A stretch of DNA of 64,000 bases from an uncultured Glaciecola sp. (GTDB lineage Bacteria; Pseudomonadota; Gammaproteobacteria; Enterobacterales; Alteromonadaceae): NCBI RefSeq assembly GCF_937770335.1, contig NZ_CALJHY010000003.1, forward strand, positions 434,001 to 498,000, given 5' to 3'. The notes under the pieces were generated by a model, which was not told where the DNA came from, did not search any database, and saw only the letters and a program-made list of their open reading frames with translations. The first letter of the stretch is position 1. Every line of letters begins with the position of its first letter. This document shows, in pieces, positions 1-9,452 of the stretch. The translations under genes and the position numbers were made by a program.

Positions 1-873
1 TAAACCAATGCTCAATACAAATTCGATACTCGCAATACCGATATTATGGTGTAAATCAACTTCTGTTTTCCAATTAACACCGCTCAAGATGATTCGTTTT
101 GACACGCTCGACAATATAATAAGAAACACTGAAAACCCAGCACTAACAACTAACCAGCCTGTTACATTACTGACATATGAATGAGGATCGTAAACTAAAA
201 TAGACCCCGCTGAAGAAACCGCTATCGCTGTTCCTATCAAGTTACCTGAATGCTGAATTGCTAGCGCTAATTGCCCTTTACAAAGGTCACGTTGAAAGCT
301 GTTATCTTGATTATTGCTGGCATAGCGACGTTCATATAACCGAGTCGTCAAGAGCAAAACGATTAACACCACCATTGAACCTGATAAAATCGCAATAAAG
401 GTATTAGCGTCGGATCCCACCGCCCAGTCCATAATACTTTTAATGATAATTGCACTGGCTATTGAGCTGCCGGCATCAACTAAGGCTACCGATACATTCT
501 TCTCAGAAATCATTTTGTTTTTATCGAGTCGGTTTAACACTACTTTGTCGTGCGCATAACGACCGGCTTTTACTAAAACGATACCAATACTGCCAAATAT
601 CAACATGCCCAAAGCCGCAGCTTCAAAACCTAAGTGAGTATGTCTCCCAACCACCGATGATAAAACGATAGTGAGTGATAACATTCTGCCAGCCATACTG
701 ATACCGAATGCAAAATTATCTTTCTCACCTAATTCACTTCTAACGCTTGTTTTTGTGAAAAATCCTGATAAAGAGCGGATAGCAAACAGCAACAGAATTG
801 CGATTGAAATATCGATAGCCAAATAAACTAGGATTTCGGATGATAAAGGCACAAGTTGAACCAGTTGTTCCAT
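1..873 (-). CDS. DUF350 (YjfL/UPF0719-like) membrane protein, C-terminus beyond window
   Basis: The reverse strand is open from an ATG at 873 to the left edge: 291 codons with no stop, so the gene continues outside. The protein is very hydrophobic, with repeated blocks of membrane helices. It appears to hold more than one DUF350 unit: one ends near a stretch reading LVDAGSSIASAIIIKSIMDW, and the last visible residues (HHNIGIASIEFVLSIGL) match the conserved DUF350 turn NVGVAAIE followed by a helix. DUF350 proteins are inner-membrane proteins of unknown function. It is divergent from glnE across 79 bp that contain a palindrome. The family call is from recognition of this motif; the function is unknown. 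Confidence 0.75.
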   Translation of the reverse strand, partial: MEQLVQLVPLSSEILVYLAIDISIAILLLFAIRSLSGFFTKTSVRSELGEKDNFAFGISMAGRMLSLTIVLSSVVGRHTHLGFEAAALGMLIFGSIGIVLVKAGRYAHDKVVLNRLDKNKMISEKNVSVALVDAGSSIASAIIIKSIMDWAVGSDANTFIAILSGSMVVLIVLLLTTRLYERRYASNNQDNSFQRDLCKGQLALAIQHSGNLIGTAIAVSSAGSILVYDPHSYVSNVTGWLVVSAGFSVFLIILSSVSKRIILSGVNWKTEVDLHHNIGIASIEFVLSIGL

Positions 874-906
874 ATTTGGATAATCCTAACGACACAGTAA
901 ATTGAA

Positions 907-926
907 AACGGTATCATAATACCGTT
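907..926. promoter_or_regulatory. Perfect palindrome in a divergent promoter region
   Basis: Two 8-base arms, AACGGTAT and ATACCGTT, are separated by CATA. The element lies between the divergent starts of the DUF350 gene and glnE, 27 bases before the glnE ATG. There is no T-run, so a protein-binding operator or a leader hairpin is more likely than a terminator. The regulator is unknown. Confidence 0.4.
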
Positions 927-952
927 ATTGACGATTATTCACACAGGTTTAA

Positions 953-3900
953 ATGCAAAAGTTACCATATATTCTAATTGAGCGGGCCAAAGGTCACTTT
1001 GCTGACTTTACTGAAAAGCTCGAAAATGCGTTAGTTCGGGATAAACGATATATAAACGAACGAACGGGTTATCTCAAACTATTGGATACAAACCAAGCGG
1101 ACGTGACACTTGCTTTTGCTTTGAGCGATTTTATTGCTCGAACAGCACAACTCTACCCGATTCAGTTTATGCAGAAACTACCCGCTATTATCGGGCGTCC
1201 CAACCATGATGGTCAACAATATCAAGAATATTACTTACAGTTGCAACAACATCTTCAGCAAGCGCTAGCCACTGAAAATAATGAAGCCAGCCTTCACAAA
1301 GCGCTGCGTCAATTTCGACATTTAACAATGCTCTCAATTGCTTGGCGTGATTTGGTCTACAAAGCCGATATTAAACAATCATTATTGGCCATTTCTCATT
1401 TAGCCGATGCGTTGATTAATTCAGCTAACGATTGGTTATACCGAAAAGCCTGCGAAAGATACGGTAATCCAGCTCGCGTTAGTCAGCAATTAGATGACGG
1501 AGCCCCTGCCCTGCATCAACAAGAATTATTGATCATCGGGATGGGGAAGTTAGGTGGGCATGAACTTAATTTTTCATCCGATATCGATTTGATTTTTGTT
1601 TATCCTGAATCGGGCGAAACAGATCATCCTCGCAAGCCCATTGATCATCAAACTTTCTTTACGCGCTTGGCACAGAAGCTCATTGCTGCGCTGCATCAAA
1701 CGACAATGGACGGACAAGTATATCGAGTTGACATGCGCCTGCGTCCGCTTGGAGATAGCGGTCCACTGGTAGTTTCTATGCCGGCGTTTGAATCCTATTA
1801 CTTAGAGCAAGGCAGAGAATGGGAAAGATTCGCGATGCAAAAAGCACGAGTCATTAATCCTGACTCTGAGCTTGTCACAGAACTGCAAAGCATTATTACG
1901 CCTTTTGTGTATCGTAAATACCTTGATTTTACCACGCTTGAGTCATTGCGAAATATGAAGAAACTAATCGCCAATGAAGTAGCAAGACGCAATTTAACGA
2001 ATAACATTAAATTGGGGAAAGGCGGCATTAGGGAAGTTGAGTTTTTTGTACAGTCGCTACAAATGATCCATGCGGGTAAAGTTACCGAATGCCAAACCAA
2101 ATCTATTCTGGCTTCATTCAACGCGCTAGTTGAACATGAGTTGTTATCTAAACAGGATGCGGCAGAATTACAAGAAAGCTACCTGTTTTTGCGCCAAGTT
2201 GAGCACTACTTGCAAGCTTTTGATGACAAGCAAACACAGAAATTGCCTGATAATGAAGTAGACAAAGCGAGGTTATCTTTTTTATTGGAGACATTGCCAT
2301 TGCTTGATATGCCGGCGACTCACCAATCTGACACTATCATCGACGTCGACTTTGAACCAGTTCAACGACATATGCAGCGGATCAACCGGCACTTTATGTC
2401 GTTAATTGAAGAAGACCATGAATACAAAGACGAGAACGAAGCATTAAATCAATCTTACAGTGATTTATGGTTGTTAGACTTAGATAAATTAGAAATGCAG
2501 GGGTTGTTTCAATCGCTTTTAGGTGATTCTGGCGAATCGGGAAAACTCAGTTCTCAACTTGCTGAATTTAAGCTCAAGTGCACTAAGCACGATATTGGTC
2601 AGCGCGGGCATAAAACGCTTAATAAACTCATTCCGCAGCTGCTCAACGAAGTGCTCACTTACGAATACGGTGCTGATAAAGATAACGTGACTGAGGAACA
2701 TGCGAGTCATCTCTTTGAGCGCATATTCAATATCCTTTTAACCATTGTTGGGCGCACTACTTATCTCGATTTGCTACTCGAAAACCCCGCGGTTAGAAGG
2801 CGATTAATAACGCTTTCCGCGAATAGTAATTGGGTGGCTAAACAAGTAAAAGCATTTCCATTACTGCTAGATGAGCTGCTCCACCCAGCATACCTGCAAA
2901 CGGATCAAGCTGATATCGTGACATGGCGTAGCGAATATGAAAGCGAACTGCGCTTGCAGCTTCTTAGAGTAGAAACCGATGATGTCGAAGCTCAAATGGA
3001 TGCGCTGCGCTACTTCAAACTCACTCAACAATTACGCATTGCCGCTGCCGACATCACCGGTACACTACCTATCAATAATGTCAGTGACAAACTCACTGTC
3101 CTTGCTGAAGTATTGCTTGCACAAGTCATTGATATTGCTTGGATACAAATAGCGACTCCTTACGGTATTCCTGATGGCTACTCAATGCAAAACAAAGGAT
3201 TGGGTGTGCTAGCTTATGGAAAAATGGGTGGGATTGAATTGGGCTATGGGTCCGATCTAGATATCGTATTTGTTCACGATGTGAACTTATCGACTATGAC
3301 TAATGGCGCTAAGCAAATATCGTGTAGCGAATTTTTTGTAAAATTAGTGCAACGAGTCACGCATATTTTCACGACAAAAACGTACCTAAATGACCTCTAT
3401 GAGATTGATTTAAGACTACGTCCATCGGGTAATTCAGGTTTATTGATCAGCCATATTGATACCTTTTCTGATTACCAAGAAAATGACGCGTGGACATGGG
3501 AACATCAAGCTTTGGTTAGAGCAAGATATGTTTATGGCCATGTTGCATTGCGCAATAAATTTACTGATATTCGCATGAGAGTGCTCGAAAAAAAGCGAGA
3601 AAAAACGCAATTATGTAAAGAAGTCGCTGATATGCGTGAAAAAATGCGACGCCACTTAGACAAGTCAGACAATAAAAGCGCTGACTTGAAACAAACATCA
3701 GGCGGTATAACTGATTTAGAGTTTTTAACTCAATATTGGGTTTTATTGCACAGTCATCAATTTAGCGAACTCACAACATGGAGCGACAATTTGCGGATCC
3801 TTGATTCACTTGCACAAGTCGATGTTATTAGTGACTCGCAAAATAAAGCATTACAAGAAGCCTATTTATTTATTCGAAATCAGCTGCACAAATTGAGCTT

Positions 3901-3991
3901 GGGTGCATTTGGTAGTAACAACGCGGTGCCTGGTTTAGAAAAACACATGAACGTAATTCGAAGTAACTATGAAAAGGTGTTTGCGGTTTAA
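953..3991 (+). CDS. glnE: Bifunctional glutamine synthetase adenylyltransferase/adenylyl-removing enzyme
   Basis: GlnE attaches AMP to, and removes it from, glutamine synthetase (GlnA) in the cytoplasm in response to PII, tuning nitrogen assimilation. Both nucleotidyltransferase halves are visible. The N-terminal adenylyl-removing site is GMGKLGGHELNFSSDIDLIF at about residues 196-215. The C-terminal adenylylating site is KMGGIELGYGSDLDIVFVHD at about residues 755-775. Both carry the G-S-D-x-D metal-binding signature. At 1012 residues it is somewhat longer than the E. coli protein (about 946). It stands alone and is convergent with the next gene, with 1 bp between the two stops. A short AGG precedes the ATG; no better upstream start was seen. 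Confidence 0.95.
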   Translation: MQKLPYILIERAKGHFADFTEKLENALVRDKRYINERTGYLKLLDTNQADVTLAFALSDFIARTAQLYPIQFMQKLPAIIGRPNHDGQQYQEYYLQLQQHLQQALATENNEASLHKALRQFRHLTMLSIAWRDLVYKADIKQSLLAISHLADALINSANDWLYRKACERYGNPARVSQQLDDGAPALHQQELLIIGMGKLGGHELNFSSDIDLIFVYPESGETDHPRKPIDHQTFFTRLAQKLIAALHQTTMDGQVYRVDMRLRPLGDSGPLVVSMPAFESYYLEQGREWERFAMQKARVINPDSELVTELQSIITPFVYRKYLDFTTLESLRNMKKLIANEVARRNLTNNIKLGKGGIREVEFFVQSLQMIHAGKVTECQTKSILASFNALVEHELLSKQDAAELQESYLFLRQVEHYLQAFDDKQTQKLPDNEVDKARLSFLLETLPLLDMPATHQSDTIIDVDFEPVQRHMQRINRHFMSLIEEDHEYKDENEALNQSYSDLWLLDLDKLEMQGLFQSLLGDSGESGKLSSQLAEFKLKCTKHDIGQRGHKTLNKLIPQLLNEVLTYEYGADKDNVTEEHASHLFERIFNILLTIVGRTTYLDLLLENPAVRRRLITLSANSNWVAKQVKAFPLLLDELLHPAYLQTDQADIVTWRSEYESELRLQLLRVETDDVEAQMDALRYFKLTQQLRIAAADITGTLPINNVSDKLTVLAEVLLAQVIDIAWIQIATPYGIPDGYSMQNKGLGVLAYGKMGGIELGYGSDLDIVFVHDVNLSTMTNGAKQISCSEFFVKLVQRVTHIFTTKTYLNDLYEIDLRLRPSGNSGLLISHIDTFSDYQENDAWTWEHQALVRARYVYGHVALRNKFTDIRMRVLEKKREKTQLCKEVADMREKMRRHLDKSDNKSADLKQTSGGITDLEFLTQYWVLLHSHQFSELTTWSDNLRILDSLAQVDVISDSQNKALQEAYLFIRNQLHKLSLGAFGSNNAVPGLEKHMNVIRSNYEKVFAV

Positions 3992-3992
3992 T

Positions 3993-4616
3993 TTAGTCAA
4001 AGCCGGCCTTTCTGCAGTTTTCTTCTACGTACGTTCCTGCATTTTCGGCAATGATAATGGTGCGTTTTTTATGACAGAAGTACACATTAACTTGGGGAAT
4101 GAAATTTGCGTCGATTGCGCCCGCAAGCTCATCTAGAGTCCCCAGTAAACTATTTTGCGATAAAAAACGATGACGAATAATGAAATCTTGATCGAGGTCC
4201 CAGATTAACTGCACCCCCTCTTGCTCCGCGTATTTCATCGCTTCGGTTCTAATCGTTGTTCCTTCAGCAAAACTTCGAAACTTGTAGTCCCCTTGCCAGT
4301 TTTGTGCAGGGGGCTGGTCAACACTAACGATAGCAACTAACTGCTCGGTTTGGCTTGCTTTTGGTACGTCCAATACAACGACGAAATCACCATATTGTTC
4401 TTTTATTGGGTCTTTGGATGAAAAGCGAAATTTTTCGTAAAAACGAACCAGATTCTCTTCAATATTATTTTTTCCTTTGCTAACTGGGGCACTCGACACA
4501 ATAGAAGATACACTCGCATCAGGCTTATATAGCAGACCAAATATAGCGCCTACCAAAACAATGACGGCAAGTACCACGTGTTTTAGCCAAAACATAGGTG
4601 CTTTGTTATTCGACAT
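3993..4616 (-). CDS. Membrane-anchored protein with TcpQ-like C-terminal domain
   Basis: A 207-residue protein. One N-terminal membrane helix (about residues 10-27, WLKHVVLAVIVLVGAIFGLL) should leave the rest in the periplasm. From about residue 115 the pattern GTTIRTEAMKYAEQEGVQLIWDLD, then a domain ending in VYFCHKKRTIIIAEN, resembles the TcpQ/PilL-type secretin-accessory fold, where a 'W-x-L-D' strand follows an amphipathic helix. That similarity is from memory and moderate. The gene is downstream of the lipid A acyltransferase gene, with 75 bp between, and may share its transcript. A real function cannot be assigned. Confidence 0.55.
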   Translation of the reverse strand: MSNNKAPMFWLKHVVLAVIVLVGAIFGLLYKPDASVSSIVSSAPVSKGKNNIEENLVRFYEKFRFSSKDPIKEQYGDFVVVLDVPKASQTEQLVAIVSVDQPPAQNWQGDYKFRSFAEGTTIRTEAMKYAEQEGVQLIWDLDQDFIIRHRFLSQNSLLGTLDELAGAIDANFIPQVNVYFCHKKRTIIIAENAGTYVEENCRKAGFD

Positions 4617-4691
4617 TATTTTTACCTCTACACAAAGCTAGTATGCGATCACCTAGCTTCTCTCTAATTCACGTATTTACTGCAGTTGAAG

Positions 4692-5762
4692 CTACTTATA
4701 CAAAGACTCAGGTTGATCTTCAGGACGAGTTTTAAAGCGCTTGTGCATCCATAAGTAACTGTCCGGTTGCTCATTAACAATCGTCAGCACATCTTCGTTA
4801 AGCTTGGTTAATGCGACCTCTTGATCTTTATCGGCCAGATAATCGATTGGTTTACCAATTTTTACTTTGTAGCCTTTTTTACTATATTGCGACACAACCA
4901 TAAGTGGCACGCAATTAGCTCGATTGGCAAACATAAGCGTAGCGGTCGTTGTTGCGGTTTTGGCAACGCCACCAAAAGGAACAAAAATGCTGGTACTTTT
5001 GCCGTAGTCTTGATCCGGAAAATATAAACAAAATTCATTTTCGTTCATGGCTTGAATTAATGCCTTAGCATTGCGTTTATCAATCATATATTTGTTCGAA
5101 CGATTTCGCCCATGATACTGCATGTAGTCAATTAACTTATTGTTATGCTTGCGGTAAAATGCGACACACGGGTAAGCATAACCAATAATTCGGCAGCCCA
5201 TTTCCAAATTTACGTTATGCAACGTTAAGCCGAAAACGCCCTTTCCAGACGTAAGGACTTTTAACGCATTATCGAGACCTTCAACTTCAGCAACACGCCG
5301 CACGCGCCACTCTGGCCACCACCAACCCATTCCCGTCTCAAACAAGCCCATTGATGTGCGAAAAACATTGTCTTTTAACACTTTTTCACGTTTCTCTGGC
5401 GACCACTCTGGGTAGCAGAGCTGCAAGTTTTTGCGCGCTATTTGTATGCGTTTTGGAACGACCACAGCAATAACTTTAGCGACGATGCGTGCTAACAACT
5501 TAATAATAGGTAAGGGTAACCAAGTAATCACGTAAAGTAAGGCTGCGCCAGACCAGACCCCCCAATATCTTGGATGAAAAAAGGCTGCAGTAAATGACGG
5601 TGCCATAACGGTTTTGACTGGTTTGTATGGTTTTGGCTGTTTGCTGTTTTTTTCAATTGCAGCAGCGTCGCTGACATCTGCTTTCTTTATTTCAGGATCA
5701 GCGGAGGTCCTATCAGATTGCGCTTTCTGAACAGTATTATTATTAGTTTCTGGCTTATCCAC
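4692..5762 (-). CDS. LpxL/LpxM-family lipid A acyltransferase
   Basis: A late acyltransferase of lipid A biosynthesis, expected to move an acyl chain from ACP to Kdo2-lipid IV(A) at the inner membrane. The family's H-x4-E motif is present as HNVNLE (about residue 180). YRKHNN and YFPDQDYG, followed by FVPFGG, match the conserved YRPHDN and PDHDYG blocks. HPRYWGVW, then a hydrophobic stretch, gives the usual N-terminal anchor. About 55 charged residues, rich in Lys, Asp, Asn and Gln, precede the normal family start; such a tail is not usual. The sequence does not decide between LpxL and LpxM. Confidence 0.88.
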   Translation of the reverse strand: MDKPETNNNTVQKAQSDRTSADPEIKKADVSDAAAIEKNSKQPKPYKPVKTVMAPSFTAAFFHPRYWGVWSGAALLYVITWLPLPIIKLLARIVAKVIAVVVPKRIQIARKNLQLCYPEWSPEKREKVLKDNVFRTSMGLFETGMGWWWPEWRVRRVAEVEGLDNALKVLTSGKGVFGLTLHNVNLEMGCRIIGYAYPCVAFYRKHNNKLIDYMQYHGRNRSNKYMIDKRNAKALIQAMNENEFCLYFPDQDYGKSTSIFVPFGGVAKTATTTATLMFANRANCVPLMVVSQYSKKGYKVKIGKPIDYLADKDQEVALTKLNEDVLTIVNEQPDSYLWMHKRFKTRPEDQPESLYK

Positions 5763-6037
5763 AATGCACTCGTTGGCGTGTCTTTTAGCTATTCTACAAC
5801 GTCATGGGATGCTTATAAAGCACGTAAACTCAGGTATTTGCGCTTAGCAGCACTGAATTTTTATTAAATGCGCCACGGTAGCAATATGCTTAGCTGCCAT
5901 TTTAGCAAAATGGGCAACAATCACATCATCAACCAACCTAACAAACTCATTGGCAAAAAGCCGAGCACATCGCCCAGCTATGCACACAGAAACGGCTGGT
6001 AATCAGCCGACATAGTTGCACCAATCACTGCCTAAAA

Positions 6038-6295
6038 TTAGTATTCTTTGTCTATGTTTTGTAACTTTTTTTCGAAGGCCTCAAATTCACTCTGTTTTTC
6101 ATAATCAAAATGGTATTGGTTATGGAAACCGTAACTGAGCTTAACTAGCGCATCTTCTAGATACAGAGTGTATCCATCGAAGTCAGTGTAAGCATTGATG
6201 CCATTTAGATGATAAACGCCATCAGTCAGTTTACCGTGTTGACGAATTTTTTCAAAAACCGGTAATAACAATTTACTGTCTAAACTATTTTTCAT
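6038..6295 (-). CDS. DUF3081 family small protein
   Basis: An 85-residue acidic soluble protein. The open frame extends to 6358, but the ATG at 6295 (MKNSLDSKLLLPVFEKIRQ) has AAGGAAG at correct spacing, so the upstream 21 residues are probably not translated. The middle (DGVYHLNGINAYTDFDGYTL) and the C-terminal FHNQYHFDYE fit my recollection of DUF3081 proteins of Vibrio, Shewanella and Alteromonadales. Function unknown. It is isolated; a small hairpin (CGGCTG-N5-CAGCCG, 5993-6009) lies downstream. Confidence 0.65.
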   Translation of the reverse strand: MKNSLDSKLLLPVFEKIRQHGKLTDGVYHLNGINAYTDFDGYTLYLEDALVKLSYGFHNQYHFDYEKQSEFEAFEKKLQNIDKEY

Positions 6296-6715
6296 ATTCT
6301 TCCTTTGTCGCGCAATTTTAGCTTGGTTGGACATCATTTTACAGCAAACGTTTTGCATTCAACGCCATTTGTAACATCCTCAGGCGGATAAAAATTGACA
6401 CTTTGATCACAGAGCGCTTATGAACGCACTCCACTAACTAAGTCATGATATCCACATTTTTTAAACAAACTTTGCTGTTGTAATAATAGTAGTTAATACA
6501 GGTAAAGCCAAACTAGAAGATCAGAATACAAAGCATATCGTATTTACTAGCGACATGAATCACGTCGCCGATTATCCCGAAGCACAGCACATAAAGTGCA
6601 TTTGGAGATATTTTTTATAACTGATTGCGCGTTTTTCAATCTAATTTTTTTGATCTTTGATTAATTTCATGTAGTATACCTAGTACAACTGGTCAGATGA
6701 GCGGATAAGTTACCT
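6296..6715. other. Intergenic stretch before fadE
   Basis: This is 420 bases without a convincing gene, between the divergently transcribed DUF3081 gene and fadE. It is AT-rich. The only clear signal is a FadR-like box close to fadE, given separately. Confidence 0.5.
6687..6703 (+). promoter_or_regulatory. Possible FadR-type operator upstream of fadE
   Basis: AACTGGTCAGATGAGCG starts 29 bases before the fadE ATG. Its left half equals the FadR half-site consensus AACTGGTCNGA; the right half is poorly conserved. FadR represses fad genes and is released by long-chain acyl-CoA in Enterobacteria and Vibrio. In this lineage PsrA is an alternative regulator, so this is a suggestion based on position and half-site only. 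Confidence 0.4.
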
Positions 6716-8992
6716 ATGAGTATTAGAACAAACCTTAAGAAAGTATTACCACCAATTTCAATCACTGAGCAAGAAGCACTAGATGCCGGTGATGTTTGGA
6801 TAGAATCGTCTATTTATCAAGGCAAACCTGACATGCATGCCCTGCGCAGCCTTCCTCAAGCAGTATTGAGCGCTGACGAGCAAGCATTCTTGAGTGGTCC
6901 AGTAGAAGAATTACTAGCTATGATCGACGAGTTCGAGCTCGGTAATAGTAAGCATATTCCACAGGAAGTAATCGATTTCCTTGGCAAAAACAAATTTTTC
7001 TCAATGATCATTCCAAAGAAATTTGGTGGTCTTGAATTCAGTCCTTATGCAAATTCAACCATAGTTGCCACTATTGCAGCGACAAGTGGTGCTATAGCAG
7101 TGACCGTGATGGTGCCTAACTCATTAGGTCCAGGCGAATTGCTAATGCATTATGGTACTGAAGCGCAACAAAATTACTGGTTGCCAAAATTATCAATCGG
7201 CCAAGACATTCCTTGCTTCGCCCTAACTAGCCCTGAGGCTGGTTCTGATGCAGGTTCAATTCCTGACGCTGCTATCGTGACCAAAGGCATGTGGGAAGGC
7301 GAAGAAGTTGTTGGCTTGAGCGTAACATGGGACAAGCGCTACATCACGCTTGCACCTATCGCGACGGTGCTAGGCTTAGCGTTTAAAGTATTCGATCCGG
7401 AGCAATTGCTAGGTGACAAACTGTCACTAGGTATTACCTGCGCATTGTTACCAAAGTCTCACCCAGGCGTTGAGATGGGCAACCGTCACGACCCTATGGG
7501 CGTAAAATTTTATAATGGTACAACACGTGGTCAAGATGTTTTCATCCCAATGGACTTTATTATTGGTGGCGAAAAGAACATCGGTCGCGGTTGGCAAATG
7601 CTGGTGAGTTGCCTGGGTGCAGGTCGCGGTATTTCTTTACCTGCAATGGGTGTTGCTTCTGCACAGTCAGCGTTCAAATCTACTGCAGAATATTCATTTG
7701 TGCGTGAGCAGTTTGGCGTACCTATCGGTCGCTTTGAAGGAATTCAAGACAAACTAGCTGATATCGCCGGTAAAACGTTCTTACTTGAGTCAATGCGCGT
7801 GTTAACTACCGAAGGTTTAGGCGAAGGCATTACCCCAGCGGTTGTTACTGCTATTGCTAAATATCACATGACCGAATTAGGCCGTGATGTATTAAATTCA
7901 GCGATGGATGTACAGGCAGGTAAAGCGATTCAACGTGGTCCACAAAACACATTGGCGAACGGTTATGCTGCATTACCTATCGCCATTACGGTTGAAGGTG
8001 CAAACATTTTAACGCGTAGCTTGATGATATTTGGTCAGGGCACAATGCGTTGTCACCCGCATCTGAAAGAGATGGTTGACTTGATCCACAGCGAAGACAG
8101 TAAAGCTGATGCAGATTTTAATAAAGTGCTTATCAAAACCGTTAAGTTTAGCGTTAAGAATGCATTTAGAAGTTTAGCGAATAGTTACTTGCCGTTTTTA
8201 CGCTCAACAGAGTCGAACTTTCCAATTGTTCGTCCTTATGAGAAACGGGTAAACGCGCTGGCTGCAAAACTTGCACCACTAGCTGACTTATCATTATTAG
8301 TGCTAGGCGGCGAACTTAAGAAAGCAGAGCTGTTATCTGCTCGTTTAGGCGACGTAATGAGCTACTTGTATGGTGCAATGGCATCCATTCGTTTCTTTGA
8401 ACAACGTGTTCAGGACCGTGTGCAAGCTGAAGCTTACTTCTGCTATGCGATGGAATGGTCACTTCAACAAGCTGAAAAAGCGATTGTTGATTTCATCAAT
8501 AACTTTCCAAACACACCTGTCCGTGGCTTGATGAGAGTATTGACCAACACTTATACATCGTCAGTGAGCCATATTTCTGATGACTTGGTTCGTGAATTGT
8601 CTACGGCATCTATGCAAGATAGCAGTATCAAAGCACAGTTGACGCATCTTGTGAAAGTGATGCCAGGTGACGGCAACGATATTAACGAACAAGCATTTAA
8701 AGCAAAGCACGCTGCGATGCCATTGTTATCTAAAGTACAAAAGGCATTACGTAAGTCACCTGTTGTTCCATTCATCTCGTTTGAGCATGCAGTTAATACG
8801 ATGCATACAGCAGGTAAATTGACTGACGCAGAGCGCACAACATTGTTGGAATACAATGAAAAACGCAAACTGTCAGTACGTGTTGATGAATTTACTTTCG
8901 ACATGGAATTACTCAGTGCTGAAGAGACTGATGGTCCTAGTGCCTCTAAAAGCGTAAGCGAAAAAGATGATACAGCTGCAAACGCTGCGTAA
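6716..8992 (+). CDS. fadE: Acyl-CoA dehydrogenase FadE
   Basis: Catalyses the first step of fatty acid beta-oxidation, converting acyl-CoA to trans-2-enoyl-CoA with FAD. The 758-residue length and layout match the long FadE family rather than the 380-residue ACADs. There is an N-terminal alpha-helical region, an ACAD core with CFALTSPEAGSDAGSIPDAA (about residues 168-187) and VREQFGVPIGRFEGIQDKLA (about residues 330-350), then the family-specific C-terminal DUF1974 region. It is transcribed alone: a FadR-like box lies upstream and a terminator about 60 bases downstream. The C-terminal tail after about residue 735 is Ser/Asp/Ala-rich and probably disordered. Confidence 0.93.
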   Translation: MSIRTNLKKVLPPISITEQEALDAGDVWIESSIYQGKPDMHALRSLPQAVLSADEQAFLSGPVEELLAMIDEFELGNSKHIPQEVIDFLGKNKFFSMIIPKKFGGLEFSPYANSTIVATIAATSGAIAVTVMVPNSLGPGELLMHYGTEAQQNYWLPKLSIGQDIPCFALTSPEAGSDAGSIPDAAIVTKGMWEGEEVVGLSVTWDKRYITLAPIATVLGLAFKVFDPEQLLGDKLSLGITCALLPKSHPGVEMGNRHDPMGVKFYNGTTRGQDVFIPMDFIIGGEKNIGRGWQMLVSCLGAGRGISLPAMGVASAQSAFKSTAEYSFVREQFGVPIGRFEGIQDKLADIAGKTFLLESMRVLTTEGLGEGITPAVVTAIAKYHMTELGRDVLNSAMDVQAGKAIQRGPQNTLANGYAALPIAITVEGANILTRSLMIFGQGTMRCHPHLKEMVDLIHSEDSKADADFNKVLIKTVKFSVKNAFRSLANSYLPFLRSTESNFPIVRPYEKRVNALAAKLAPLADLSLLVLGGELKKAELLSARLGDVMSYLYGAMASIRFFEQRVQDRVQAEAYFCYAMEWSLQQAEKAIVDFINNFPNTPVRGLMRVLTNTYTSSVSHISDDLVRELSTASMQDSSIKAQLTHLVKVMPGDGNDINEQAFKAKHAAMPLLSKVQKALRKSPVVPFISFEHAVNTMHTAGKLTDAERTTLLEYNEKRKLSVRVDEFTFDMELLSAEETDGPSASKSVSEKDDTAANAA

Positions 8993-9049
8993 ATTCTGAG
9001 TCTAGCTGCGCTTAAACAGCTGGCAACGACAGAGGTATATAAAATAGTA

Positions 9050-9074
9050 GGCGTCCTTTATGGGCGTCTTTTTT
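9050..9074 (+). terminator. Rho-independent terminator of fadE
   Basis: GGCGTCC, a TTTAT loop, then GGGCGTC form a 7-pair stem with two G-U pairs in RNA, followed directly by TTTTTT. It lies 58 bases after the fadE stop. Confidence 0.8.
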
Positions 9075-9094
9075 ATGAACCGTATTAACATCGT

Positions 9095-9163
9095 CTCACT
9101 GAATACTAATGCAAAATCATTAAACGTCCCCTCACTGAATACGAATACAAAATCATTAAACGT
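9095..9163 (+). repeat. Two-copy 36-base direct repeat
   Basis: CTCACTGAATAC, a variable base, AAT, a variable base, then CAAAATCATTAAACGT occurs at 9095 and again at 9131, giving a 36-base period with two mismatches over 33 bases. It lies between the fadE terminator and tdk. Only two copies exist, so it is a local duplication and not an array. The rest of the 8993-9452 stretch shows no gene. Confidence 0.8.
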
Positions 9164-9452
9164 TGTATCAAATGCTGCTAATGCGCTAAATAGACTCCAT
9201 TAAATATCATCACTTATGTTTTAACTTCCTCATTCAAACTTTCACACAAAAATTCTGACTGAAATTGAATTGGCTGTTCTAAAAGACTACCGAATTAGGT
9301 ATATTTAAGCTTATCTATTTGCACGCCTCACACAAAATGACGACTTCAGTAATTGGATTGACATTTTTTAACGCTATTTTCAGTTGATTTATCGTTAACT
9401 AATCGATATTGGGCGTAATGTAAAAACAATCACAATATAAGAAACATCATCA

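Noticed and set aside
450-671. 73-codon forward frame
   Set aside because: It lies fully inside the reverse-strand DUF350 gene and has no family or ribosome site.
5993-6009. CGGCTG-N5-CAGCCG hairpin
   Set aside because: Only a 6-bp stem with no T-run; too weak to call a terminator or operator.
9095-9163. Possible start of a CRISPR-like array
   Set aside because: Only two units, back to back with 3 bases between them; no spacers and no cas genes.
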